Assembly: GCA_013693955.1 (NCBI GenBank)
Contig: CP059265.1
Span: 4,423,456-4,428,503, forward strand
Direction: 5' to 3'
DNA length: 5,048 nucleotides
Source: Candidatus Thiothrix singaporensis
GTDB taxonomy: Bacteria; Pseudomonadota; Gammaproteobacteria; Thiotrichales; Thiotrichaceae
Shown here: positions 1 through 3,781 of the stretch, piece after piece
How the letters are laid out: every line of letters starts with the position of its first letter
Numbering within the stretch: position 1 is the stretch's first letter
The notes under the pieces: model-generated
Told to the model about the DNA's origin: nothing
The model's input: the letters and a program-made list of their open reading frames with translations, nothing else
Databases searched by the model: none
Translations under genes and position numbers: made by a program

Positions 1-267
1 GCAGGGCAAAGCGTCTTTTACGATCTGTTCCCGAAAGAACAGGCGGCAAACCTACTTATCAGGGCGCAATTGCTGGATGAACTTATCAGCATCCTGCAAT
101 CACGGTTTGCAACACAGGCGGAAGCGGCGGCGGCGCTGGATGTTTCACAAGCGCGAATCAGCGACCTGTACCGGGGCAAGATTCAACGTTTCACCGTGGA
201 CATGCTGATAAACCTGCTGGCGCGTGTCGGGCAGTCTGTCGAAGTGCATACCAATGCGGCGGCATGA
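1..267 (+). CDS. HigA-like XRE/HTH_37 antitoxin-type transcriptional regulator, 5' partial
   Basis: The frame is open from base 1, so the gene begins upstream; 88 residues are visible. The sequence matches the HTH_37 (HigA2-like) pattern: a leading SVFYDLFP-type segment, a helix ending RAQLLDEL, then the helix-turn-helix with QAEAAAAL as the second helix and SQARISDLYRG as the recognition helix. It closes with a helix-strand segment, MLINLLARVGQSVEV, characteristic of this family. Such proteins are usually antitoxins that bind their own promoter and pair with a RelE/HigB-type toxin encoded immediately upstream; that toxin would lie outside the window, so the pairing is inference. A TTG at 70 could serve as a start, but it would cut off the conserved N-terminal part, so the upstream partial reading is preferred. 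The stop overlaps the next start by 4 bp (ATGA, 264-267), indicating one transcript with the following locus. Confidence 0.85.
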   Translation, partial: AGQSVFYDLFPKEQAANLLIRAQLLDELISILQSRFATQAEAAAALDVSQARISDLYRGKIQRFTVDMLINLLARVGQSVEVHTNAAA

Positions 268-566
268 CTGAAAAGGGACTGACTGAACGTGATTCCAAGC
301 GCGACATTGGGCTGGAACTGCTGGAGTCTGTCCGCCAGATGAAGGCGGGACAGAAAGGGGCTGTCCATCACATCAAGCCTCTTACAGATAGTGAGGGCGA
401 AGTGCGCGAACTGACGGCGGCGGATGTGGCAGCATTCCAGCCCATTGGGACGTGTTGCCAGAAGTGGCAAAGATCATCCCAACACGAGGCAAGCAGAAAG
501 CACCTACCAACACGTCTTGATGAAGTGCTGCAAGCCTGCATAGCGGAACACCACAAGGCGGCATAG
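264..566 (+). pseudogene. Degraded BrnA-like (ribbon-helix-helix) antitoxin remnant
   Basis: A 100-aa frame is open as read, but its middle does not look native. Residues 1-60 read well (RDIGLELLESVRQMKAG, then EVRELTAADVAAFQPI). At GGG 447-449 the sensible reading moves to the next frame, giving DVLPEVAKIIPTRGKQKAPT (449-508). It then returns to the first frame at 510-563 with TRLDEVLQACIAEHHKAA. BrnA-like antitoxins typically run ELT..D...F.P...VLPE, then RG.QKAPT, then a beta strand and helix (TIRLS.EV...F...G.GWQ), then TR.D..L. Here the beta strand and first helix are absent and the flanks are joined, so the DNA-binding core is lost. The N-terminal RDIG...KAG segment resembles the start of another class of HTH antitoxins, so a fusion is possible. 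It is translationally coupled to the upstream HigA-like gene. Family assignment is from remembered patterns, not a search. Confidence 0.6.
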
Positions 567-587
567 TTCGCCCCACATCAACCAGCG

Positions 588-610
588 AGCCGGACAAGTT
601 CCGGCTTTTT
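588..610 (+). terminator. Rho-independent terminator after the antitoxin unit
   Basis: A perfect 7-bp stem, AGCCGGA (588-594) and TCCGGCT (600-606), encloses a 5-base loop and runs directly into five T residues (606-610). It lies 22 bases after the stop of the antitoxin remnant and separates it from the repeat region and packaging operon. Confidence 0.8.
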
Positions 611-890
611 GCGTTTCAGACATTGTGTTTTTTCGGGTCTAATGGGTCTGACGGGTCTAGGGTTTTATATGTGATTGTTTTTATTGGCTTCTACTGCCTA
701 GACCCTGCCTGATTTGTTAGACCCAAATGAATTTAGTCCGGGTCTAACGGGTCTAGACCAAGAAAAAAACGGGAAAGCCTGCCAATGTAGAACACCCAAA
801 ACCTACGCTATCAACCCAACGGCATATGGCTATACGCAAGCTGGCAGGATTGTCTAAAATAGAATAACTATAGAATCAGGTAGATACGAT
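611..890. other. Gene-free interval containing an iteron-like cluster and the upstream region of the packaging operon
   Basis: No credible reading frame is present on either strand. The first half carries the GGGTCTA repeats described separately, embedded in AT-rich sequence. The second half holds a short inverted repeat, CCTGCCA (778-784) and TGGCAGG (842-848), probably chance, and an A/T-rich stretch at 850-876 ending in TATAGAAT. That stretch is the likeliest promoter zone for the gene at 891, but no well-spaced -35/-10 pair is convincing (TTGTCT at 850 and TAGAAT at 871 are only 15 bp apart). Confidence 0.6.
635..759. repeat. GGGTCTA iteron-like repeat cluster on both strands
   Basis: Three head-to-tail 9-bp units occupy 635-661: GGGTCTAAT, GGGTCTGAC, GGGTCTAGG. 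Two inverted copies, TAGACCC, follow at 699-705 and 718-724. Two more direct units lie at 740-748 (GGGTCTAAC) and 749-757, the last forming a perfect 10-bp palindrome GGTCTAGACC (750-759). The unit at 653-661 and the inverted copy at 697-705 form a 9-bp inverted repeat around an AT-rich loop of 35 bases. Tandem 9-bp spacing, mixed orientation and AT-rich filler resemble binding-site arrays for a replication initiator or phage regulator. The binding protein is unknown and no initiator gene is visible here. Confidence 0.8.
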
Positions 891-1187
891 ATGTCGCGAG
901 CAAAAGGCACACCAAAGACCGGCGGGCGCAAAGCTGGAACACCTAACAAGGTACAGCGCCCTATCAGGGAAGCTGCGATGGATTACAGCGATGAAGCCTT
1001 GGCAAAGCTGGTAGAGATCATGCAAGACCCGGAAACACCAGCGGCAGCACGGATCACCGCTTGCAGGGAGGTACTTGACCGGGCGCACGGCAAGCCAACA
1101 CAAAACATCGACGCCAACGTGAACAAGCTCAAGCAAAGCGAATGGCTGGACATCATCGCCAAGGCCAACGAGGGCGGCACACCATGA
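891..1187 (+). CDS. Small phage protein of unknown function, upstream partner of terminase small subunit
   Basis: The product is 98 aa with a basic, glycine-rich N-terminus (SRAKGTPKTGGRKAGTPNK), followed by predominantly helical sequence including ALAKLVEIMQDPETPAAARI and a short REVLDRAHGKPTQ segment. Proteins with a KGTPKTGGRK.GTPNK leader, a helix of the form AL..L.E.M.D, and a D.a.GKPTQ motif are common in tailed phages and prophages, often just before the terminase small subunit. Their function is not established; nucleic-acid binding by the basic leader is inference. The ribosome site is modest (AGG at 878-880). The stop overlaps the TerS start by 4 bp (ATGA, 1184-1187), implying translational coupling. 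Confidence 0.85.
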   Translation: MSRAKGTPKTGGRKAGTPNKVQRPIREAAMDYSDEALAKLVEIMQDPETPAAARITACREVLDRAHGKPTQNIDANVNKLKQSEWLDIIAKANEGGTP

Positions 1188-1750
1188 GCAACCTGACAGA
1201 TAAACAACAAGCGTTTGTTGAAGAATACATCAAGGATTTCAACGCAACGCGGGCGGCTATCGCGGCAGGCTACAGTAAAAAATCCGCAAGCGAGATTGCA
1301 TACGATAACCTCAGAAAACCTCAGATTCAGAAAGCTATTAGCGAGGCAAAGTGGGAGCGTTCTGAACGTGTGATGTTCGACGCCGATGAAGTCCTACGCG
1401 CCCACGTTGAAATCCACCGGATGGACATTGCAGACATACTGGACGATAACGGCGCAGTGCTACCGCTCCAGCAATGGCCGAAAGAATGGCGGCAGAACAT
1501 CAGTAGCTTTGAAGTGCAGGAACTCACCCAAGATGGCGTAGTCATTGGGCATCTGAAAAAGCTCAAATGGCCTTCCAAGCTGGACAACCTGAAGTTGTTG
1601 GGGCAGCACGTCAGCGTAGGTGCGTACTCTGAGCAGTTGCGGGCGAGTATCAAGCACTCGGGCGAAATAAACTTACGGTCTGATGAGCAGCTACGCAAGG
1701 AACTGGATGAGCTCAGAAATAGGCTGTTACAGGTGGACAGCAACCCATGA
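1184..1750 (+). CDS. Phage terminase small subunit (Terminase_2 family)
   Basis: The 188-aa product has the classic Terminase_2 opening: LTDKQQAFVEEYIKDFNATRAAIAAGYS, then SASEIAYDNLRKPQIQKAI (about residues 4-52). This contains the helix-turn-helix that recognises phage packaging (pac/cos) DNA. A middle segment resembles the family's D....dg......w......i.s.ev region, followed by KWPSKLDNLKLLGQHVSVGAY (about 138-158), matching the conserved K..AL..LGKH element involved in oligomer formation. A charged helical tail ends the protein. In tailed phages this subunit forms a ring that hands DNA to the large terminase ATPase. The ATG at 1184 is preferred over an in-frame ATG at 1142 because the family motif begins right after it, GAGGG lies upstream (1170-1174), and it overlaps the previous stop. 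The next gene also overlaps by 4 bp. No large subunit follows in the window. Confidence 0.93.
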   Translation: MSNLTDKQQAFVEEYIKDFNATRAAIAAGYSKKSASEIAYDNLRKPQIQKAISEAKWERSERVMFDADEVLRAHVEIHRMDIADILDDNGAVLPLQQWPKEWRQNISSFEVQELTQDGVVIGHLKKLKWPSKLDNLKLLGQHVSVGAYSEQLRASIKHSGEINLRSDEQLRKELDELRNRLLQVDSNP

Positions 1751-1941
1751 ATAAGCTGGAACTGGCAGCCAGGGTGAAGGAAATGGCGCTACTGATGGCC
1801 GAGGTTGCCGGGGAAATGAAGTATTTCGGCGGTTTCGATCCAGAGTACCAGCAGCACGGCGAGGAGCTGGCGAACGCGGCCACGACTGCATGGGGCTGGT
1901 ATCAGGCCATTGAAGCCAGCACAGGCAAGGCCGATGGCTGA
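1747..1941 (+). CDS. 64-aa hypothetical phage protein
   Basis: A short acidic-to-neutral, mostly helical protein with no recognised domain. It begins MNKLELAARVKEMALLM, continues through AGEMKYFGGFDPEYQQHGEEL and ends in an amphipathic stretch with tryptophans (TAWGWYQAIEAS). The start is supported by AGGTGG at 1731-1736, ten bases before the ATG, and by ATGA overlap with the TerS stop (1747-1750). Its own end overlaps the start of the following Cys-rich gene by 8 bp. Its position in a tightly packed operon suggests it is expressed; I cannot assign a role. Confidence 0.7.
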   Translation: MNKLELAARVKEMALLMAEVAGEMKYFGGFDPEYQQHGEELANAATTAWGWYQAIEASTGKADG

Positions 1942-2263
1942 CAAGTGGTGCAGCCTATGCGGGAAGCATACCGACCACCGTAGCGGCTACCATGCCCGCC
2001 AACCGTGCCGGACGTGCAGGCACTACACAGAGGGGCAACCCTGCCCTGTTGGTGGTGAGGTGCAAGCGTGGTGGACTGGCTGCATAGTTTGGGATGCAGT
2101 TGACCGGCAACCAGCAGCAAGCCACACTCACGACTCCCCGGCTCACTCCCCGGCTCACTCCTCCCACCGGGCGGATACGCAAGCCGGTAGCGGTTCCGAC
2201 TGTTCCGCTACTGGCAACCTCACCAAGCCCACCAGCACCGCGCTATCGCCTGCTTACCCATAA
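1934..2263 (+). CDS. Small Cys-rich (zinc-ribbon-like) protein with low-complexity tail
   Basis: From ATG 1934 the frame gives 109 aa; an in-frame start at 1910 adds eight residues but overlaps the previous gene deeply. The first ~50 residues contain paired cysteines CSLC (about 6-9) and CRTC (about 25-28), plus CP and a later GC, among histidines, consistent with a small zinc-ribbon or zinc-finger fold. After WDAVDRQP the sequence changes to a Ser/His/Ala-rich tail with a SPAH repeat encoded by a 12-bp tandem repeat. This tail is of doubtful authenticity: a second frame (2094-2306) is also open across it, and strong inverted repeats lie inside it, so the original gene may have ended or been interrupted near 2110. 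The frame is coupled to the preceding gene. Zinc binding is inferred from Cys spacing only. Confidence 0.55.
   Translation: MADKWCSLCGKHTDHRSGYHARQPCRTCRHYTEGQPCPVGGEVQAWWTGCIVWDAVDRQPAASHTHDSPAHSPAHSSHRADTQAGSGSDCSATGNLTKPTSTALSPAYP
2133..2161 (+). repeat. 12-bp tandem repeat, about 2.4 copies
   Basis: The unit ACTCCCCGGCTC occurs at 2133-2144 and 2145-2156, with a partial third copy to 2161. Because 12 is a multiple of three it encodes the in-frame SPAH repeat of the overlapping Cys-rich ORF and would expand without shifting frame. Confidence 0.8.
2183..2215. repeat. Strong inverted repeat (11-bp stem, 11-base loop)
   Basis: GCCGGTAGCGG (2183-2193) pairs with CCGCTACTGGC (2205-2215): ten Watson-Crick pairs plus one G-T wobble. 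No T-run follows, so it is not an intrinsic terminator. It lies within the doubtful tail of the Cys-rich ORF and starts the hairpin-rich stretch. Confidence 0.7.
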
Positions 2264-2524
2264 AAACTACCATCGAACAGCGCCTTACCCCGTCAAGGGC
2301 GCGTGAATCGTTTGGGGGCGTATCAGGTAGCACGGCATGGGTAAGTTAGATCGTTGAATCTGGCGCACTGTGGAGCGATTCAGGCGGCGCAGCGAACCCT
2401 TGTATGCACGGACTCACCGACGACCAGCGGGAGGACTGCGCTCACCCCATCACGGCTACCACACAAAGACAGCCTACCGGGTGAGGGTCAGAAGTAGCGT
2501 AGCGCCCGCCTGACCCTCTGCCAT
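2264..2524. other. Gene-free, hairpin-rich interval
   Basis: No convincing gene is present on either strand in this ~260-base stretch. It contains TGAATC/GATTCA (2355-2360 with 2377-2382), CTCACCC/GGGTGAG (2441-2447 with 2479-2485) and the 9-bp hairpin at 2483-2518, which is listed separately. The last two share bases 2483-2485 and so cannot form together. The stretch lies at the transition from packaging genes to the regulatory module. A structured RNA, an origin or packaging signal, or simply a recombination scar are all possible; nothing decides between them. Confidence 0.5.
2483..2518. repeat. Inverted repeat (9-bp perfect stem, 18-base loop)
   Basis: GAGGGTCAG (2483-2491) is exactly complementary to CTGACCCTC (2510-2518). 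No T-run follows on the plus strand. An alternative partner for the left arm exists upstream: CTCACCC at 2441-2447. Confidence 0.75.
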
Positions 2525-2878
2525 GTGGCGAACACCGCCGGAGGCATCCACTCACCCAAGGGAAGAAAGGAAGAATTCCCTTGGGATTCTGCCTTTCTGC
2601 CCGCCTCACCTATCACGCCAGAAAACGGAAACGGGGGCATGGTGATGCGCCGAGAGTGTCACATTGAGCCTATCGGATTGGTTCAAAGTGAAACCATCGT
2701 GGGCTGGCGCTATGGGCTACTGGTGGCGATTGTCAGCACCTATCCGGCAGTGTCCACAGCAGCCACGGATATTAGCATTGCTAATCATTTTACTGAAAAA
2801 ACCGCTACTGGCGGCTTTGAGCAGTTCTTCCTGTATCAGTTCCCTGATACGGGTTTCTTTGAAGCTACACCCCATTGA
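2525..2878 (+). CDS. Hypothetical protein, convergent to the Arc-like repressor
   Basis: A 117-aa frame from GTG 2525. In-frame ATGs at 2639 and 2645 are preceded by GGGGG (2633-2637) and are alternative starts. The central part, MVMRRECHIEPIGLVQ then WRYGLLVAIVSTYP and TDISIANHFTEKTA, reads like a real small protein with balanced composition. The last ~25 residues (after about base 2812) look like an antisense shadow of the minus-strand repressor gene. No domain is recognised. It overlaps the end of the repressor frame by about 160 bases tail to tail. A 10-bp hairpin sits within its first codons. Weak ribosome-site evidence at the GTG and the extensive overlap keep confidence low. Confidence 0.4.
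   Translation: MANTAGGIHSPKGRKEEFPWDSAFLPASPITPENGNGGMVMRRECHIEPIGLVQSETIVGWRYGLLVAIVSTYPAVSTAATDISIANHFTEKTATGGFEQFFLYQFPDTGFFEATPH
2555..2585. repeat. Inverted repeat with purine-rich loop (10-bp perfect stem)
   Basis: CCCAAGGGAA (2555-2564) and TTCCCTTGGG (2576-2585) form a perfect 10-bp stem. The 11-base loop, GAAAGGAAGAA, contains a Shine-Dalgarno-like purine tract, but no start codon sits at a suitable distance outside the stem. Confidence 0.75.
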
Positions 2879-3022
2879 TTCCCTTCTGAATGTTGCTTCC
2901 AGTCTTGCGGTAATCTCTGCATTCAACGTCCTGTTATTTGCTTGTGCTGCATCATCTATCAGGGCTTTCAGTTCTGGTGAAAGCCTGATCTTCATTTGTG
3001 GATAGTCGCTTACCTTTGTCAT
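2717..3022 (-). CDS. Arc-family ribbon-helix-helix transcriptional repressor
   Basis: From ATG 3022 the product is 101 aa. Residues ~8-52 are a clear Arc/Mnt-type fold: a beta strand PQMKIRLS carrying alternating Q, K and R side chains (as Q9/N11/R13 in P22 Arc), helix PELKALIDDAAQAN, turn NRTLN and helix AEITARLEATF. Arc-type proteins bind as dimers or tetramers with the strand in the major groove of palindromic operators; three such sites lie just upstream. The start at 3022 fits typical family beginnings (MTK..DYPQ), but it lacks a Shine-Dalgarno. ATG 3040, with GAGGG at 3052-3056, is a real alternative and lies within an operator. The tail after about residue 75, past the T-run hairpin at 2796-2816, looks non-native and is probably antisense to the convergent gene. 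By analogy with Arc it represses itself and the divergent operon. Confidence 0.85.
   Translation of the reverse strand: MTKVSDYPQMKIRLSPELKALIDDAAQANNRTLNAEITARLEATFRRESMGCSFKETRIRELIQEELLKAASSGFFSKMISNANIRGCCGHCRIGADNRHQ
2771..2785. repeat. 15-bp palindrome
   Basis: ATTAGCA (2771-2777), T, TGCTAAT (2779-2785) is a perfect inverted repeat around one base. It lies where the two convergent frames overlap. It could be a protein-binding site or chance. Confidence 0.5.
2796..2816 (-). terminator. Possible intrinsic terminator of the repressor transcript
   Basis: On the minus strand, AGCCGC-CAGTA-GCGGTT followed by a T-run forms a short stem (four G-C pairs, one G-T, one A-T) with a 5-base loop and six Ts. 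It lies inside the 3' end of the annotated repressor frame, suggesting that the functional gene ends near here and the remaining codons are read-through. Confidence 0.45.
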
Positions 3023-3030
3023 GCCGTGAT

Positions 3031-3047
3031 TATGAACCATTGTGGTG
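3031..3047. promoter_or_regulatory. Operator site 1 (degenerate)
   Basis: AACCAT-T-GTGGTG centred at 3041 matches the perfect site 3 with two mismatches in the right half. It overlaps the alternative repressor start (ATG 3040). Confidence 0.6.
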
Positions 3048-3077
3048 TTGACCCTCAATGAACCACTATGGTTTAAT
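3048..3077 (+). promoter_or_regulatory. Promoter for the plus-strand regulator operon
   Basis: TTGACC (3048-3053) is followed after 18 bp by TTTAAT (3072-3077). Operator site 2 fills the spacer and site 3 covers the expected transcription start (~3084), so bound repressor should block it. The assignment is by consensus match only. Confidence 0.55.
3059..3075. promoter_or_regulatory. Operator site 2
   Basis: AACCAC-T-ATGGTT centred at 3067 differs from the perfect site by one base. It lies between the -35 and -10 elements of the plus promoter and 23 bp from the centre of site 3. Confidence 0.75.
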
Positions 3078-3104
3078 TATATGAACCATTATGGTTCATA
3101 TTAA
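3076..3104 (-). promoter_or_regulatory. Promoter for the Arc-like repressor
   Basis: On the minus strand a perfect TATAAT (bases 3081-3076) lies 17 bp after TTAATA (3104-3099). Operator site 3 occupies the spacer. The -10 elements of the two opposed promoters are nearly superimposed, so only one polymerase can probably open DNA at a time. Confidence 0.6.
3079..3101. promoter_or_regulatory. Operator site 3 (perfect 23-bp palindrome)
   Basis: An 11-base arm (3079-3089, reading ATATGAACCAT) is repeated exactly in inverse on the other side of a single T at 3090. It is the best of three related sites and is placed to affect both divergent promoters. Confidence 0.85.
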
Positions 3105-3118
3105 GGAGATAACCAAAC

Positions 3119-3325
3119 ATGACAGAAACAAGAGGAAGCCAGCGTTTCAGCATTACCTTGTCGGCTGAAGCCCACGAATGGCTCAAGGAACAGGCAAAAA
3201 GCCAAGGCCGATCACTGGGGAATATGGCAGGCCAGATAATCACGCAAGCGAAGGAAGGCGCGGTAGAAAAAGCCGCTTATGAACGGGGGCGACTGGCAGG
3301 CATTCAGCAAGCCATGAACCCATGA
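3119..3325 (+). CDS. Small ribbon-helix-helix DNA-binding protein (Cro-like counterpart of the Arc-like repressor)
   Basis: The 68-aa product contains a ribbon-helix-helix fold at residues ~7-45: beta strand QRFSITLS with outward R, S and T residues, helix AEAHEWLKEQAKSQ, turn GRSLG and helix NMAGQIITQAKEG. A short charged helical tail follows (EKAAYERGRLAGIQQA). The start is well supported by AAGGAG at 3103-3108, ten bases before the ATG. The 68-residue size and the position as first gene downstream of shared operators, divergent from an Arc-like repressor, recall phage immunity switches such as P22 arc/mnt. Whether it binds the same operators is inference; it could equally be an antitoxin-like or plasmid partition-like regulator. 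Its stop overlaps a possible downstream start (ATGA, 3322-3325). Confidence 0.85.
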   Translation: MTETRGSQRFSITLSAEAHEWLKEQAKSQGRSLGNMAGQIITQAKEGAVEKAAYERGRLAGIQQAMNP

Positions 3326-3456
3326 AAGCAGTAATCGCCCTACCCGACTGGTGGAACAGACCGGGCAGGACTTCACATCAACGGCACAAACCTTACAAGG
3401 AGCCGATAACATGCAAGACAAGCATACCAATAGCAGCACAGCTAATAAAACCGTAG
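3322..3456 (+). CDS. Possible 44-aa peptide coupled to the regulator
   Basis: ATG 3322 overlaps the previous stop (ATGA). The frame reads MKAVIALPDWWNRPGRTSHQ and continues as a basic, proline-containing peptide to TAG 3454-3456. The overlap fits translational coupling and the opening residues look protein-like, but the last ~15 codons overlap the well-supported start at 3411 in another frame. No family is recognised. Confidence 0.35.
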   Translation: MKAVIALPDWWNRPGRTSHQRHKPYKEPITCKTSIPIAAQLIKP

Positions 3457-3781
3457 CGGCTGTATCACAGAAATTCCCCTGCTGACGCCATATCAGCAAC
3501 GTCTTATCCTCGCCTTCGTTGGCGAACTGCTGAACAACCGCCAGCAACCTGACAATGCCGCAACCTTGCCGCCGGTATTCATCCTGCAACCTGAAACCAC
3601 ATACCTTATCTGCCGCGAATGGCAACGGGCGCATGAAAGCCGTGTGCCCGACTGGCACTATGTCGCTGGCTTACTGGATGGCATCAACGCCCAACTGCTT
3701 GACCCTGAATCAGCCGACGCCCTGCACTTCCTCGCAGTGCTGGCGCGGTTCCGTGGTGCAATGGCGCGGGAGGTGCAGTGA
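3411..3781 (+). CDS. Hypothetical 123-aa protein, apparently frameshifted at 3471-3473
   Basis: ATG 3411 has an excellent ribosome site (AAGGAG, 3397-3402, spacing 8), yet as read the frame stops at TGA 3483 after only 24 codons. A second frame is open from 3449 to the stop at 3779-3781, with no good start of its own until TTG 3566. Adding one A to the AAA run at 3471-3473 joins them smoothly: MQDKHTNSSTANKTVAAVSQ, then KIPLLTPYQQRLILAFVGEL, and so on to GAMAREVQ. The C-terminal part is helical with aromatic clusters (ICREWQRAH, PDWHYVAGLLDGI, LHFLAVLARFRGAM). No domain, signal peptide or membrane span is seen and the function is unknown. The stop overlaps the next gene's start (TGATG). A sequencing error is the simplest explanation; true inactivation is the alternative. 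Confidence 0.6.

Noticed and set aside
778..848. CCTGCCA/TGGCAGG inverted repeat
   Set aside because: Seven bases with a 57-base loop is within chance expectation and has no associated signal.
1327..1743. Minus-strand frame of 138 aa opposite TerS
   Set aside because: Ser/Leu/Cys-rich antisense shadow of the clearly recognised terminase small subunit.
2094..2306. Plus-strand 70-aa frame overlapping the tail of the Cys-rich gene
   Set aside because: Thr/Pro/Arg low-complexity sequence over a tandem repeat and a hairpin, with no ribosome site. It may be the true continuation after a slip, but that cannot be shown.
611..2524. tRNA, CRISPR or insertion-sequence ends in the non-coding stretches
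   Set aside because: No cloverleaf, no regularly spaced repeat-spacer pattern of 25-40 bases, and no paired terminal inverted repeats with target duplications were found by eye.
2205..2812. 11-mer CCGCTACTGGC present at both 2205 and 2802
   Set aside because: Several chance 11-base matches are expected in 5 kb; the surrounding bases do not match, so it is not evidence of a repeat family.
2664..3005. Plus-strand 113-aa frame opposite the Arc-like repressor
   Set aside because: Its Ser/Leu/Ala-rich sequence is the complement of the ribbon-helix-helix coding region.
3212..3658. Long minus-strand frame (148 aa)
   Set aside because: It runs antisense to the well-supported RHH gene and the 3411-3781 gene, lacks a ribosome site, and its hydrophobic Cys/Leu-rich stretch is the complement of coding sequence.
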